Part shown: positions 1-8,573 of the stretch, piece by piece
Layout: each line of letters opens with the position of its first letter
Numbering within the stretch: position 1 is the stretch's first letter
Assembly: GCA_040403095.1 (NCBI GenBank)
Contig: JBBALI010000005.1
Location: 62,001-126,000, forward strand
Length of the DNA stretch: 64,000 bases
Direction: 5' to 3'
Origin: JAQVCM01 sp040403095
GTDB lineage: Bacteria; Bacteroidota; Bacteroidia; Flavobacteriales_D; Crocinitomicaceae
Notes under the pieces: model-generated
Databases searched by the model: none
Seen by the model: the letters and a program-made list of their open reading frames with translations, nothing else
Told to the model about the DNA's origin: nothing
Position numbers and translations under genes: made by a program

Positions 1-228
1 AGTTCGATGGTCATGGTTTACAAAGCTTTACTCAAACAAGGAAAACCTGCACATGTGTACATCGTTTCTGCCATAGCGGCTCCTGAAGCGTTGGATTATA
101 TTCGCAAACATTTGCCTGAAACGGTTCACATTTATGTGGGCGCAATCGATACAGAATTAACCGCTCAATCATACATTGTCCCAGGTTTGGGCGATGCTGG
201 CGATTTGGCTTACGGCGTAAAATGTTAA
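1..228 (+). CDS. upp: Uracil phosphoribosyltransferase, C-terminal part
   Basis: C-terminal 75 codons of a pyrimidine-salvage enzyme that makes UMP from uracil and PRPP. The reading frame is open to the left edge, so the N-terminus lies outside the window. The family signature PGLGDAGDLAYGVK is at the end; in the family this loop binds uracil, and many members have Arg where this one has Leu. The preceding segment with VSAIAAPEALDYI matches the region after the PRPP loop. The stop overlaps the start of the next gene, suggesting translational coupling. Identification is firm from the C-terminal motif, though the PRPP-binding site itself cannot be seen. Confidence 0.93.
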   Translation, partial: SSMVMVYKALLKQGKPAHVYIVSAIAAPEALDYIRKHLPETVHIYVGAIDTELTAQSYIVPGLGDAGDLAYGVKC

Positions 229-701
229 TTATGCAGTGGCATCTCTATTTTTCGCTTTTCAGTTTTTCCATGATCAAATTCATGTTCGCTCCTTTCGTGG
301 GTCCGAATTTGAAATTAAGCTTCTTTGAAACTTATTTATCTTGCGTTGCTGGTGCATTTCTAGCAGCATTTATTTTCTATTTCTCCAGCGAATTTTTCTT
401 AAAACGCGCACACCAATTGAGAAAAGAAAAAATCAGAAAAGCAATTGAAGCAGGTATCGAATTGAAATACAAAAAGAAATTCACTCGATTTAACAAGTTG
501 ATTGTGATTTTAAAACGCAGATTTGGCATTTATGGCATTTCGATGTTTGCACCATTTATTCTTTCTGTGCCTTTGGGTTCAATCGTTACAGCCAAATTTT
601 ATGGTAAAGAGAAAAAAACTTTTCCCTTGATTTTACTTGGCATTTGCACAACAGGATTAATTACAACTAGTTTGGCTTATTTCGCAAAATCACTTTTCTA
701 A
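222..701 (+). CDS. Small multi-pass inner-membrane protein
   Basis: A 159-residue protein with hydrophobic stretches near residues 3-20, 35-58, 95-120 and 135-157, and a highly basic loop at about 62-93. The GIYGISMFAPFILSVPLGS segment resembles small multidrug-export or DedA-like membrane proteins, but no diagnostic motif is certain. The first ATG overlaps the upp stop by 7 bases; a second ATG at 231 is equally possible. It sits in a tight plus-strand run upp / this gene / yjjG-like gene with a 5-base gap to the next start, so co-transcription is likely. Function is unknown. Confidence 0.75.
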   Translation: MLIMQWHLYFSLFSFSMIKFMFAPFVGPNLKLSFFETYLSCVAGAFLAAFIFYFSSEFFLKRAHQLRKEKIRKAIEAGIELKYKKKFTRFNKLIVILKRRFGIYGISMFAPFILSVPLGSIVTAKFYGKEKKTFPLILLGICTTGLITTSLAYFAKSLF

Positions 702-706
702 ATTTC

Positions 707-1417
707 ATGTCTGCCAACAAACACCTTTTTTTTGATTTAGATCGAACACTTTGGGATTTTGAAAAAAACTCTAAGAAAGCACTTCAAATCCTTTTCAAAG
801 ACTTGAAATTGGATGATAAGATCGAAAATTTCAATCACTTTCACCACACATACATGCGCATCAATGCGGAACTTTGGAAATTGTATGGTAAAGGAAAACT
901 CAAAAAAGAAGAATTGCGCGATGCTCGTTTTATCGAAACATTGAAATACCACCAAATCCACGATGCCGAACTTGCAACCACTTTAAGCAATGGTTACATC
1001 GAAATTTCACCCAAGCAAACCAATTTATTTCCAGAAACATTGGAAACATTGGAAGAGTTGAAGCGAATGAAATACAACATGCACATCATCACCAATGGAT
1101 TTGAAGAAGTGCAATATATTAAGTTGGAACATTCTAAATTGGCGCCGTTCTTCGATGTCATTGTTTGTTCAGAAGCGGTTGGATTCAACAAACCAGATCC
1201 GCGCGTTTTCCAGTATGCGATGCAAAAAGCGCAAACAACTGCCAACGAAAGTTTCATGATTGGAGACGACCGCGAAGTGGACATTTTTGGCGCTATGCAA
1301 GTCGGCATGCAAGCGATTTTATTCGATCCTGAGAATCAATATTCCAAAACAAACGGTGAACCTAAAATTCAAAATTTAAATGAATTGCCTCTGTTGCTGG
1401 CGATGATTGGAAAGTAG
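707..1417 (+). CDS. yjjG: YjjG-type noncanonical pyrimidine nucleotidase (HAD hydrolase)
   Basis: A 236-residue HAD-superfamily phosphatase. Motif I is DLDRT at residues 10-14 (nucleophile Asp10, acid/base Asp12), motif II is IITNG near residue 126, and motif IV is GDDREVDIFGA near 186-196. The helical cap between motifs I and II has the length seen in YjjG, which hydrolyses noncanonical pyrimidine nucleoside monophosphates. It follows upp and a membrane protein at a 5-base gap, which fits a nucleotide-salvage context. It converges with the downstream lipoprotein gene, with one base between the stop codons. The HAD assignment is firm; the YjjG subfamily rests on similarity of the N-terminal FFDLDRTLWDFE block. 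Confidence 0.85.
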   Translation: MSANKHLFFDLDRTLWDFEKNSKKALQILFKDLKLDDKIENFNHFHHTYMRINAELWKLYGKGKLKKEELRDARFIETLKYHQIHDAELATTLSNGYIEISPKQTNLFPETLETLEELKRMKYNMHIITNGFEEVQYIKLEHSKLAPFFDVIVCSEAVGFNKPDPRVFQYAMQKAQTTANESFMIGDDREVDIFGAMQVGMQAILFDPENQYSKTNGEPKIQNLNELPLLLAMIGK

Positions 1418-1418
1418 A

Positions 1419-1970
1419 TCAATTTGCTTCTAGTTCCCAATCACATTTATAATAAGCTTCTTCGGTTAAAAATTCAGCAAACGGATAATGTAGAGCTGTA
1501 CTGGCATCTATGTCCCAAAAATCTTTCTCTCCTTTGATTTTTAGCTTTTTGCCTTTTTTGGCGTCTAAATATCCTCGTCCATGTGGCGGCATGTATGCTG
1601 ATTGAGGAATTGTAATTTTAAAATCAAGATACAAATCCTCATCGTCTAAATCTCCTGATATTTTGTGCGTTAAATCTACTGTTTTACCGCTATTCAATGT
1701 AAATAAGCTTTTAAACTCGTCAACAGAACCTTTCTCAAATTTAAAAGTTCCGTAGTCATACAAAACAGTATCCCACATAAACGTAGGTTCTTGGGCAGTA
1801 TTTAAAACCAAGTATTTCGAAATAGTCAACTTCTTCACTTTCCATGTTCCAGTTTTATAAAGTGTCTTATATGCTTTCACGTTATCGTCTGGAGTAAAAA
1901 CCGAACAAGACTTCAATCCAATGCCCAACGCCAGAATCAAAATTAAGTAGTAAGCTTTTTTCATAATCAA
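1419..1970 (-). CDS. Hypothetical lipoprotein
   Basis: A 183-residue protein with a type II signal peptide: basic MIMKK, a hydrophobic core, and the lipobox-like GLKSC with Cys at about residue 22. The mature part is polar and rich in Lys and Asp, with alternating beta-like segments, which suggests a small beta-rich domain. I do not recognise the family. A TACATTTG -7 box at 1983-1990 lies just upstream, but no TTG is at the right distance. The gene ends one base from the convergent nucleotidase gene and follows the GT39-like gene on the same strand. Confidence 0.7.
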   Translation of the reverse strand: MIMKKAYYLILILALGIGLKSCSVFTPDDNVKAYKTLYKTGTWKVKKLTISKYLVLNTAQEPTFMWDTVLYDYGTFKFEKGSVDEFKSLFTLNSGKTVDLTHKISGDLDDEDLYLDFKITIPQSAYMPPHGRGYLDAKKGKKLKIKGEKDFWDIDASTALHYPFAEFLTEEAYYKCDWELEAN

Positions 1971-1997
1971 TTAGATTTAAAACAAATGTATGAAAAT

Positions 1998-3857
1998 TTA
2001 TTCTCCGTTTTGAGAAACAAAAAACACATCAGGTCTCTTGATTTCGATCTTTTTTTTCTCCGGATTCCAAAAGTAAATGTGAATTACATCAGAATCCAAT
2101 AGATTTTCCGGCAATGAAAAAGCATTAAAAAACGTCACATTTTTCGCTGTGTCTGCTAATCTTGCTTGGTCGTAGGCGGCATACAAAACCGCATTTTCGC
2201 CTGAAAGTAACATTTTTCCACCTCGTTCTAAAGTCGCAACCAAAAAAAGTGGACTTCCACTGGAAAGTTTTCCTTTTGCTTCGACAGTAAAATATTCAGT
2301 ATTTAGACAATCTTTTAAAGTTTTCGCTGGAATGATAATCGCTCCAATAAATTCTTCATTTGAAACAACAACTGACTGAAAACTATTTTCAAATTTCGCT
2401 TTCAATTTTTGCTTTTGCATCGCGTAGGAGACGGTTTTCTTTTTACTTAAAATCGTTGTCGCGCTGTTGAAGAAAACCTGATGTTCGTATACATAAGGAA
2501 AGTGATTGCGCAAAACTTCGTAATACATCGGCAAATGAAAATTGTTGCTCCAGTTGTACACAAAATAATTTTTCGAAGACTTTTTCGCCCGATCCGCCAA
2601 TTGATAAGCCACTTCGGGATTTGTCCAATCAATAATCGGTTCCTTTATCGGAATATTGCAATAATAGTTCAAGTAAGTAATGCTGTTGAAATTCGAAGCA
2701 AAATCCATGTTTTCTCGTCCTAATTGAAGATCTGCTTGATTCACAGATTGACCAATTTCGCGGAAAACGCCAAAATTCTTCGGTTCCCACAATTTTGAAA
2801 CGAAAATGCTTTGTAAGCCAATCAAAATGGGGAAAATTAAAAGCGCCCAATTGAATGCTTTTCCAGAGTAAAAATGAAAACCGCGGAACAAATAAATGAA
2901 CAGAAACGGCAAAGTGTACAACATTACCAATTCACGTAAAACGGGCGTGTAAAACACCGAAATCAAATGTCCAAGCAAATATGTCAGCAGAAAAACGCGG
3001 AGTACAAATCTTTCTTCCTTGCTTTTAAAATGTTCCGCTTTTACAAACGAATAGATGATGATTCCAACGAAAAACGCAAACAAAATCCATGAAAAATTGA
3101 AAAATTGGTATCCGAAATCAAACAACCAATTCCATTTTGGAGGAGAAAGCCAACGCAAGCCACCTTGGTTTAGTTGAAAAGCGGTGATTGGCCAATGCGG
3201 TAAAAAAGCTAAAATGCTGGCAATTCCACAAATTAAAATTACTTTGATATTCGGTTTTGAAACGTAGAAAAGTGCGCTCAAACCAATGATTGCAGCTGTG
3301 ATAAATGCATAATAATGAGACAACATTGCACCCAAAAATCCGATGCTCAAACCTACAAACCAAAACGAAAATGCTTTTTCCCTGCGTTCGATTTCAAAAA
3401 TCGACCAAACAGTGAGCAATAAGAAAAAAGTACCTGAATTGTAAGGTCTTGCAAATACGGTATGAATGATTGTGAAAGTCAAGCCAACATACAAAGCGAC
3501 AACCGCCAAACCAATTTGCTTAGAGAAAAATCTTCTGCAAATTTGGTAAATCATCCAAGAATTGAGCAAATAAAAGAAAATACTTGTGGCGCGCAATGCC
3601 CATTCAGAGTCGCCAAAAATGCGGACCCAAATCCACAAAAAAGCTTGGTAAAAAACAGGATGCATATCGCCGACTTTAACGCCAAAATGCCAAAATGAAT
3701 TCCAATCCGAAAATTGGGTTCTCACCCACCCGCTCAGTTCATCGTTCGACAAACCCTGATGATACATGAAAGAAAATCTAAAAATCAATCCTATGACCAA
3801 CAAAGAAATAAACATTCCGTGTTGTTTCCAAAAAGATTGATTTTCGTTTCTAACCAT
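1998..3857 (-). CDS. GT39/PMT-like multi-pass membrane glycosyltransferase
   Basis: A 619-residue integral membrane protein with about ten hydrophobic helices in the first 370 residues and a soluble C-terminal region. The first extracytoplasmic loop has an Asp39-Glu40 pair (SNDELSGW), and DMHP follows at residues 64-67. These are the loop features of the PMT/ArnT superfamily, which transfers sugars from polyprenyl-phosphate donors. Donor and acceptor cannot be read from sequence. The start codon overlaps the end of rlmB by 8 bases, so the two are probably one operon. Protein O-glycosylation or envelope glycan modification are both possible. Confidence 0.78.
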   Translation of the reverse strand: MVRNENQSFWKQHGMFISLLVIGLIFRFSFMYHQGLSNDELSGWVRTQFSDWNSFWHFGVKVGDMHPVFYQAFLWIWVRIFGDSEWALRATSIFFYLLNSWMIYQICRRFFSKQIGLAVVALYVGLTFTIIHTVFARPYNSGTFFLLLTVWSIFEIERREKAFSFWFVGLSIGFLGAMLSHYYAFITAAIIGLSALFYVSKPNIKVILICGIASILAFLPHWPITAFQLNQGGLRWLSPPKWNWLFDFGYQFFNFSWILFAFFVGIIIYSFVKAEHFKSKEERFVLRVFLLTYLLGHLISVFYTPVLRELVMLYTLPFLFIYLFRGFHFYSGKAFNWALLIFPILIGLQSIFVSKLWEPKNFGVFREIGQSVNQADLQLGRENMDFASNFNSITYLNYYCNIPIKEPIIDWTNPEVAYQLADRAKKSSKNYFVYNWSNNFHLPMYYEVLRNHFPYVYEHQVFFNSATTILSKKKTVSYAMQKQKLKAKFENSFQSVVVSNEEFIGAIIIPAKTLKDCLNTEYFTVEAKGKLSSGSPLFLVATLERGGKMLLSGENAVLYAAYDQARLADTAKNVTFFNAFSLPENLLDSDVIHIYFWNPEKKKIEIKRPDVFFVSQNGE

Positions 3858-4650
3858 ACAATTCTTGTCTTGTGCGCTCGTATAAAATCATTCCAGTCGC
3901 AACTCCGACATTCAAGGAAGAAATTGTTCCTTTCATTGGAATTTTTGCTTTGATGTCGCACATATTCAAAATGTCGTTGGTAATTCCATCTTCTTCAGAA
4001 CCCATCACAATTGCTACACCACCGCGCAAATTAACTTCATACAAAGGAACAGCTGTTTTTTCAGTACAAGCTACTATGCGAATTCCGCTTTGTTGCAAAT
4101 AGAACAAGCTTTCCTTCAAATTATCCGTTTTGCAAACAGGAATTCGGTTCAAAGCACCCGCAGAAGTTTTGATCGCGTCAGCAGTTACCTGCACAGAACC
4201 GCGAGAAGGAATAATGATTGCAGTAACGCCTTGACATTCAGCAGTACGGGCAATTCCTCCGAAATTTCTTACATCCGTCAAACGGTCCAAAAACAAGAAA
4301 CATGGTTTTTCACCATTTTCGATTGCTTTGTCAACCATTTCATTCAAATTATGGTAAGCCAATGGTGCAATGTAAGCAATAACACCTTGGTGATTTTGAT
4401 CTGTAATTTTATCTAATCTTTCGACAGGAACAAATTGGATAAAATAATTTTTATCTGCTGTTTCTGCTTTCAATTCAAAAAATAAGTCTTTCGACATTCC
4501 TTTTTGAATCATTAATTTATTGATTTCCCTTCCTGCACGAATGGCTTCGATTACAGCGCGAACACCAAAAATGATGTCGTTATTTTCTTTTTCGCGGGGA
4601 TTTGGCTTGAAATCTTTTCTTCCAAAACCGGGATTCTTTTTGTATTCCAT
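3850..4650 (-). CDS. rlmB: 23S rRNA 2'-O-methyltransferase RlmB (SpoU/TrmH family)
   Basis: A 266-residue SPOUT methyltransferase. The N-terminal substrate-binding domain spans about residues 25-100 (IIFGVRAVIEAI). The trefoil-knot domain follows with motif 1 NFGGIARTAE, motif 2 IVMGSEEDGI and motif 3 IPMKGTISSLNVGVATG. RlmB methylates G2251 of 23S rRNA (E. coli numbering) using S-adenosylmethionine. The first 20 residues are a basic extension. The start is fixed by a promoter whose -7 box ends four bases before the ATG. It leads a two-gene operon with the GT39-like gene, which overlaps its 3' end. Other SpoU paralogues are similar, so the site specificity is an inference. Confidence 0.88.
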   Translation of the reverse strand: MEYKKNPGFGRKDFKPNPREKENNDIIFGVRAVIEAIRAGREINKLMIQKGMSKDLFFELKAETADKNYFIQFVPVERLDKITDQNHQGVIAYIAPLAYHNLNEMVDKAIENGEKPCFLFLDRLTDVRNFGGIARTAECQGVTAIIIPSRGSVQVTADAIKTSAGALNRIPVCKTDNLKESLFYLQQSGIRIVACTEKTAVPLYEVNLRGGVAIVMGSEEDGITNDILNMCDIKAKIPMKGTISSLNVGVATGMILYERTRQELYG

Positions 4651-4654
4651 GATG

Positions 4655-4682
4655 CAAAGATAAGTATTTCTGTTTGATGCAA
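4655..4682 (-). promoter_or_regulatory. rlmB promoter giving a leaderless transcript
   Basis: TATCTTTG (TAnnTTTG -7 class) occupies 4655-4662, with TTG at 4680-4682, spacer 17. The final G is five bases from the A of the rlmB ATG at 4650, so transcription probably starts on or next to the start codon. Confidence 0.65.
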
Positions 4683-4714
4683 TTTGAATTTAAACCAAAC
4701 AGCAATTTTGAGCA

Positions 4715-4745
4715 CAAAAAAACCCACTGAAAAGTCAGCAGGTTT
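4715..4745 (-). terminator. Terminator after the small secreted protein gene
   Basis: On the minus strand, AAACC-TGCTGA pairs with TCAGTG-GGTTT around a short loop, followed by a run of seven Ts. It lies 25 bases after the stop of the 4770-5102 gene and before rlmB. Confidence 0.75.
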
Positions 4746-4769
4746 GAAATTTATTCAATTACTTCAAAT

Positions 4770-5102
4770 TTATCTCGCCATTTGAGAAATCTTGAACGTT
4801 TTACCATTCATCTCGCTTGTTACCTTGAACCAAGTATTTCCACAATTTCCACCATCTACATATTTGATGTCAGTTCCAGCAGGAAAACTCATTGATTTGG
4901 TTGTGCCTTTGCTAATTGTGTTGTGACCACCATTCGCACAATATTTAAAATCATTTCCATTGTCGTTGATGATTTTAAATTCAATGTTTCCTTTTTTAGC
5001 AACGATTTCATTGTTTTTGGAAAGATTTGAAAAAGAAGTCAAACCAAAAAAGAAACCTGAAACTAGAAATGAAACGAGCGCTAATCTTTTAATATTTTTC
5101 AT
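4770..5102 (-). CDS. Small secreted protein, unknown function
   Basis: A 110-residue protein with a clear N-terminal signal peptide (MKNIKR then about 18 hydrophobic residues). The mature part is about 85 residues with two cysteines (in KYCANGG and GNCGNTW) that could form a disulfide. It has no motif I recognise. It is monocistronic: an exact Bacteroidota-type promoter lies upstream and a terminator follows. The closing segment GNTWFKVTSEMNGKTFKIS looks like beta strands. Envelope or extracellular location is inferred from the signal peptide only. Confidence 0.75.
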   Translation of the reverse strand: MKNIKRLALVSFLVSGFFFGLTSFSNLSKNNEIVAKKGNIEFKIINDNGNDFKYCANGGHNTISKGTTKSMSFPAGTDIKYVDGGNCGNTWFKVTSEMNGKTFKISQMAR

Positions 5103-5123
5103 AGGAAGTTATTTAATTACATT

Positions 5124-5153
5124 CAAAAATAGTCAATTATCAAATAGGAGCAA
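5124..5153 (-). promoter_or_regulatory. Consensus promoter of the small secreted protein gene
   Basis: TATTTTTG at 5124-5131 and TTG at 5151-5153 with a 19-base spacer match the TTG-N19-TAnnTTTG consensus of Bacteroidota housekeeping promoters. The leader is about 17 bases. Confidence 0.75.
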
Positions 5154-5202
5154 CATCAAAATTTGAATATCATTCATTTTTTTTGTAATTTAACAGCCAA
5201 TT

Positions 5203-6441
5203 ATGACATTTAAAGAATTAAACCTCAACGATAATTTGTTAGAGGCATTAGAACACATGGGATTTGAAAATGCAACTCCTATTCAAGAGCAAGCAATCCC
5301 AAAAATCTTAGAAAACCGTGATTTAATAGCATGTGCACAAACTGGCACTGGAAAAACCGCGGCTTTTATTTTACCGATTTTACATAAATTGACTGGCAAA
5401 CTAGATACTTCAATTGATACTTTGGTAGTCGTTCCAACAAGAGAATTGGCCATTCAAATTGAACAAGAAATTCAAGGATTGTCTTATTTCGTTTCCGTTG
5501 GATCGAAAGCAATTTATGGAGGCGGAGGCGGAAAAGATTGGGACGACCAAAAATCTGCATTGAAAGATGGCACTGATATCATTGTAGCCACTCCAGGAAA
5601 ATTACTTTCGCATCTACAAATGGGCTATGTCGATTTTTCCAAAGTGAAGCATTTGGTATTGGATGAAGCTGACAAGATGTTGGACATGGGATTTACCGAC
5701 GATTTAGAAAAAATCATTTCATATCTTCCAAAAAACAGACAAACCTTGCTTTTTAGCGCCACAATGCCAGCTAAAATAAGGAATTTGGCAGAGAAAATTT
5801 TGAAAGAACCTGAGCAAATCACTTTGTCGATTTCAAAACCGGCAGCAGGAGTTTCTCAAAATGTTTACCTGTCGTTTGACAACCAGAAAAATGACTTGTT
5901 GAAGCATATTTTGCTTTCAAGACCAGATTATACTAGCATCATTATTTTCACTTCTTCCAAATCAAAAGTGAGTGAAATTGTTTCTGCATTGAGAAGAAAT
6001 GGATTCAAGTCTCAAGGAGTTTCCTCCAATTTGGACCAAGATCAAAGAGAAGAAGTATTGCGTGGATTTAGATCAAAACGCACCAGAATTTTGGTTGCAA
6101 CTGACGTAATGAGTCGCGGAATCGACATCAAAGAAATCAATATGGTGATCAATTACGATTGTCCACGCGATGCTGAAGATTATGTGCACAGAATCGGAAG
6201 AACAGCGAGAGCCAATACAAAAGGTGAAGCTTATACATTGGTGAATGAAAAAGACATGCCAAAATTGGTTCGAATCGAAAAATTGATTGAAGCAGAAATC
6301 CCTAAATTAACTTTGCCAGAGGAATTGGGTGAAGGTCCAGAATTCACTACCAAATCTGATAGCTTTAAGAAGAAAAACAATTTCAAAAAGAAAAAAAGAC
6401 CTTTTTCAAACAAACCAAAAAGCGGTATTGTTAATGAATAA
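5203..6441 (+). CDS. DEAD-box ATP-dependent RNA helicase
   Basis: A 412-residue helicase that unwinds structured RNA, in ribosome assembly or mRNA turnover. All core motifs are visible: Q-motif region at residues 3-33 (ATPIQEQ), Walker A AQTGTGKT 45-52, PTRELA 78-83, DEAD 154-157, SAT 185-187, and HRIGRTAR 329-336. The tail from about 384 is very basic, with Lys/Phe/Asn repeats (KKKNNFKKKKR), and would help bind RNA. The subfamily (RhlE-like or CsdA-like) is not decided by what I can see. A weak promoter-like TTG-N20-TAATTTAA lies at about 5163-5193. It is flanked by divergent and convergent-free spacers, so probably monocistronic. Confidence 0.93.
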   Translation: MTFKELNLNDNLLEALEHMGFENATPIQEQAIPKILENRDLIACAQTGTGKTAAFILPILHKLTGKLDTSIDTLVVVPTRELAIQIEQEIQGLSYFVSVGSKAIYGGGGGKDWDDQKSALKDGTDIIVATPGKLLSHLQMGYVDFSKVKHLVLDEADKMLDMGFTDDLEKIISYLPKNRQTLLFSATMPAKIRNLAEKILKEPEQITLSISKPAAGVSQNVYLSFDNQKNDLLKHILLSRPDYTSIIIFTSSKSKVSEIVSALRRNGFKSQGVSSNLDQDQREEVLRGFRSKRTRILVATDVMSRGIDIKEINMVINYDCPRDAEDYVHRIGRTARANTKGEAYTLVNEKDMPKLVRIEKLIEAEIPKLTLPEELGEGPEFTTKSDSFKKKNNFKKKKRPFSNKPKSGIVNE

Positions 6442-6533
6442 GGATGATTTTTTTAAAAAGTAAAAAACATTTTTAATAGAAGCTTGTTATCATTTTAATT
6501 AATCTCGATAATTATAAAACTCAAAACTGGATT

Positions 6534-6563
6534 TTTTATTCAGAAAGTAGTTTTGTAACTTTG
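6534..6563 (+). promoter_or_regulatory. Probable ahcY promoter
   Basis: TAACTTTG at 6556-6563 matches the -7 consensus. The -33 position 19 bases upstream reads TTT instead of TTG. The leader to the ATG at 6595 is about 27 bases and A/T-rich. No SAM or SAH riboswitch fold was recognised in 6442-6594. Confidence 0.5.
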
Positions 6564-6594
6564 CATTTTAAAAAACTAGAATTTAAATAAATAT

Positions 6595-7908
6595 ATGAAT
6601 AACACACAAGAAAAAGTAGCATTTAAAGTAGCTGATATCAGCCTTGCTGCGTGGGGAAGAAAAGAAATTATGTTGGCTGAGGCAGAAATGCCAGGTTTGA
6701 TGTCATTGCGTCAAGAATATGGTACTAGCAAGCCATTGGCAGGTGCTAGAGTTGCTGGTTGCTTGCACATGACGATCCAAACTGCTGTTTTGATTGAAAC
6801 ATTAGTTGAATTGGGTGCACAAGTAAGTTGGTCTTCTTGTAACATTTTCTCAACTCAAGATCATGCTGCTGCTGCAATTGCTGCTGCAGGAATTCCAGTT
6901 TTTGCTTGGAAAGGAATGAACGAAGAAGAGTTCAACTGGTGTATCGAACAAACAATTTTCGCTTTCGAAGGTGGTGAGCCTTTGAATATGATTTTGGATG
7001 ATGGTGGAGATTTGACAAACTTAGTTTTTGATCATTTCCCAGAATTAACTGCTGGAATCAAAGGATTGTCTGAAGAAACTACAACTGGCGTTTTGAGATT
7101 GTATGATCGTTTGAAAAATGGAACTTTAGTAATGCCTGCAATCAATGTAAATGATTCAGTTACTAAATCTAAATTTGACAACAAATACGGATGTAAAGAA
7201 TCTTTGGTTGATTCAATTCGTCGTGCTACAGATACAATGATGGCTGGAAAAGTAGCTGTTGTTTGTGGATATGGTGATGTTGGAAAAGGATCTGCAGCTT
7301 CATTAAAAGGAGCTGGTGCAAGAGTTATCGTAACTGAGATCGATCCAATTTGTGCTTTACAAGCTGCAATGGACGGATTTGAAGTTAAAAAATTAGATAC
7401 TGTTGTTGGTTTAGGTGATATCATCGTTACAACTACAGGTAACAAAGACATCGTTGTTGGTCGTCATTTTGAAAACATGAAAGACAAAGCAATCGTTTGT
7501 AACATTGGTCACTTCGACAATGAAATCGATGTTGCATGGTTAAATTCAAATTTTGGTTCTTCTAAAATTGAAATCAAACCACAAGTTGATATGTACAATG
7601 TAAATGGGAAAGACATCATTTTATTAGCTGAAGGTCGTTTGGTAAACTTAGGTTGTGCGACAGGTCACCCATCATTTGTAATGTCAAATTCATTCACAAA
7701 CCAAACTTTGGCACAAATTGAATTGTGGCAAAACTCTGCTAATTATGATAACGATGTTTACACACTTCCAAAACATTTGGATGAGAAAGTAGCACGTTTG
7801 CATTTAGCAAAAATTGGTGTTGAATTGGAAGAATTAACTGAAGACCAAGCTTCTTACATTGGAGTAACGGTTGCTGGACCATTCAAATCTGACACATACA
7901 GATATTAA
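6595..7908 (+). CDS. ahcY: Adenosylhomocysteinase
   Basis: A 437-residue cytosolic enzyme that hydrolyses S-adenosylhomocysteine to adenosine and homocysteine, keeping SAM-dependent methylation running. Visible signatures are the N-terminal SCNIFSTQDHAAAA block (82-94), the NAD-binding GYGDVGKG (225-232), CNIGHFDNEID near 300, and the C-terminal KSDTYRY that reaches a neighbouring subunit in the family. Length and motifs are complete. The gene stands alone between its own promoter-like sequence and a strong hairpin terminator. mtnA, another gene of the SAM cycle, is in the same window but 46 kb away. Confidence 0.97.
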   Translation: MNNTQEKVAFKVADISLAAWGRKEIMLAEAEMPGLMSLRQEYGTSKPLAGARVAGCLHMTIQTAVLIETLVELGAQVSWSSCNIFSTQDHAAAAIAAAGIPVFAWKGMNEEEFNWCIEQTIFAFEGGEPLNMILDDGGDLTNLVFDHFPELTAGIKGLSEETTTGVLRLYDRLKNGTLVMPAINVNDSVTKSKFDNKYGCKESLVDSIRRATDTMMAGKVAVVCGYGDVGKGSAASLKGAGARVIVTEIDPICALQAAMDGFEVKKLDTVVGLGDIIVTTTGNKDIVVGRHFENMKDKAIVCNIGHFDNEIDVAWLNSNFGSSKIEIKPQVDMYNVNGKDIILLAEGRLVNLGCATGHPSFVMSNSFTNQTLAQIELWQNSANYDNDVYTLPKHLDEKVARLHLAKIGVELEELTEDQASYIGVTVAGPFKSDTYRY

Positions 7909-7927
7909 TCTGGAAAATAGTTATAGT

Positions 7928-7959
7928 AAAAGCCGGTTTCTTTGGAATCGGCTTTTTTT
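7928..7959 (+). terminator. Bidirectional terminator between ahcY and the polysaccharide locus
   Basis: AAAAGCCGGTT pairs with AATCGGCTTTT around a short loop, with T runs in both directions. It sits 20 bases after the ahcY stop and 11 bases beyond the end of the convergent sugar transferase gene. Confidence 0.85.
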
Positions 7960-7970
7960 GTGCCATCAAA

Positions 7971-8558
7971 CTAGCCAATCATTTTGCGGAATGTTTTCCA
8001 CATGATTTGAATATCATGTCCCACCGTTGGATTTGCCAAATATTTTTCATTTAATAACAATTTAGCTGGCATGATTTCATGAATGTATGTATCTCTTGGG
8101 TTTTCAGCTTCACCTAACAATCGATTTTCATCAAAATATTCCAAAGATGCATAATCCGTAATTCCAGGTTTGATATTTAAGATTTTTCGTTGTTCGTCTG
8201 TATATAAATCAACATATTCTCGCACTTCAGGTCGAGGTCCAACAATACTCATTTGACCTCGAATTACATTTAAAAATTGAGGAAATTCATCCATTTTAGT
8301 TTTGCGTAGGAAATATCCGATTTTGGTAATTCTTGGATCTCTCATTCCAACTGTGAGTTGGCCTAATTTGTCTGAATTGGGTTTCATCGTTCGAAATTTG
8401 AACAATCCGAATTCAACACCGTTTTTTCCAACGCGCTGCTGGCGATAAAAAATCCCACCTCGACTACCTGAAACTATCAATATCGAAATAATGATTCCAA
8501 ATGGGAGGAAAAATAACAATATGGTGGTGGAAACGAATAAATCGAAAACTCTTTTCAT
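7971..8558 (-). CDS. Initiating sugar-phosphate transferase (PglC/WcaJ C-terminal family)
   Basis: A 195-residue monotopic phosphoglycosyl transferase that loads the first sugar phosphate onto undecaprenyl phosphate. One N-terminal hydrophobic segment (about residues 8-30) is followed by KFRTM (54-58), the catalytic Asp90-Glu91 pair in KMDEFPQ, and GPRPE (107-111). The size matches the short PglC-like form lacking the WcaJ/WbaP N-terminal membrane domain. It is the last gene of the polysaccharide cluster and starts 15 bases after the RAYT gene. The sugar (galactose, GlcNAc, bacillosamine or other) cannot be read from sequence. Confidence 0.92.
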   Translation of the reverse strand: MKRVFDLFVSTTILLFFLPFGIIISILIVSGSRGGIFYRQQRVGKNGVEFGLFKFRTMKPNSDKLGQLTVGMRDPRITKIGYFLRKTKMDEFPQFLNVIRGQMSIVGPRPEVREYVDLYTDEQRKILNIKPGITDYASLEYFDENRLLGEAENPRDTYIHEIMPAKLLLNEKYLANPTVGHDIQIMWKTFRKMIG

Positions 8559-8573
8559 GAATGTTTAATAGAT

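Noticed and set aside
6442..6594. SAM/SAH riboswitch upstream of ahcY
   Set aside because: Apart from the promoter-like sequence the spacer is A/T-rich with no conserved riboswitch core or multi-stem fold visible.
7032..7451. 139-codon minus-strand reading frame within ahcY
   Set aside because: It is antisense to a highly conserved enzyme and reads as low-complexity Ser/Thr/Pro sequence, as expected of a shadow frame.
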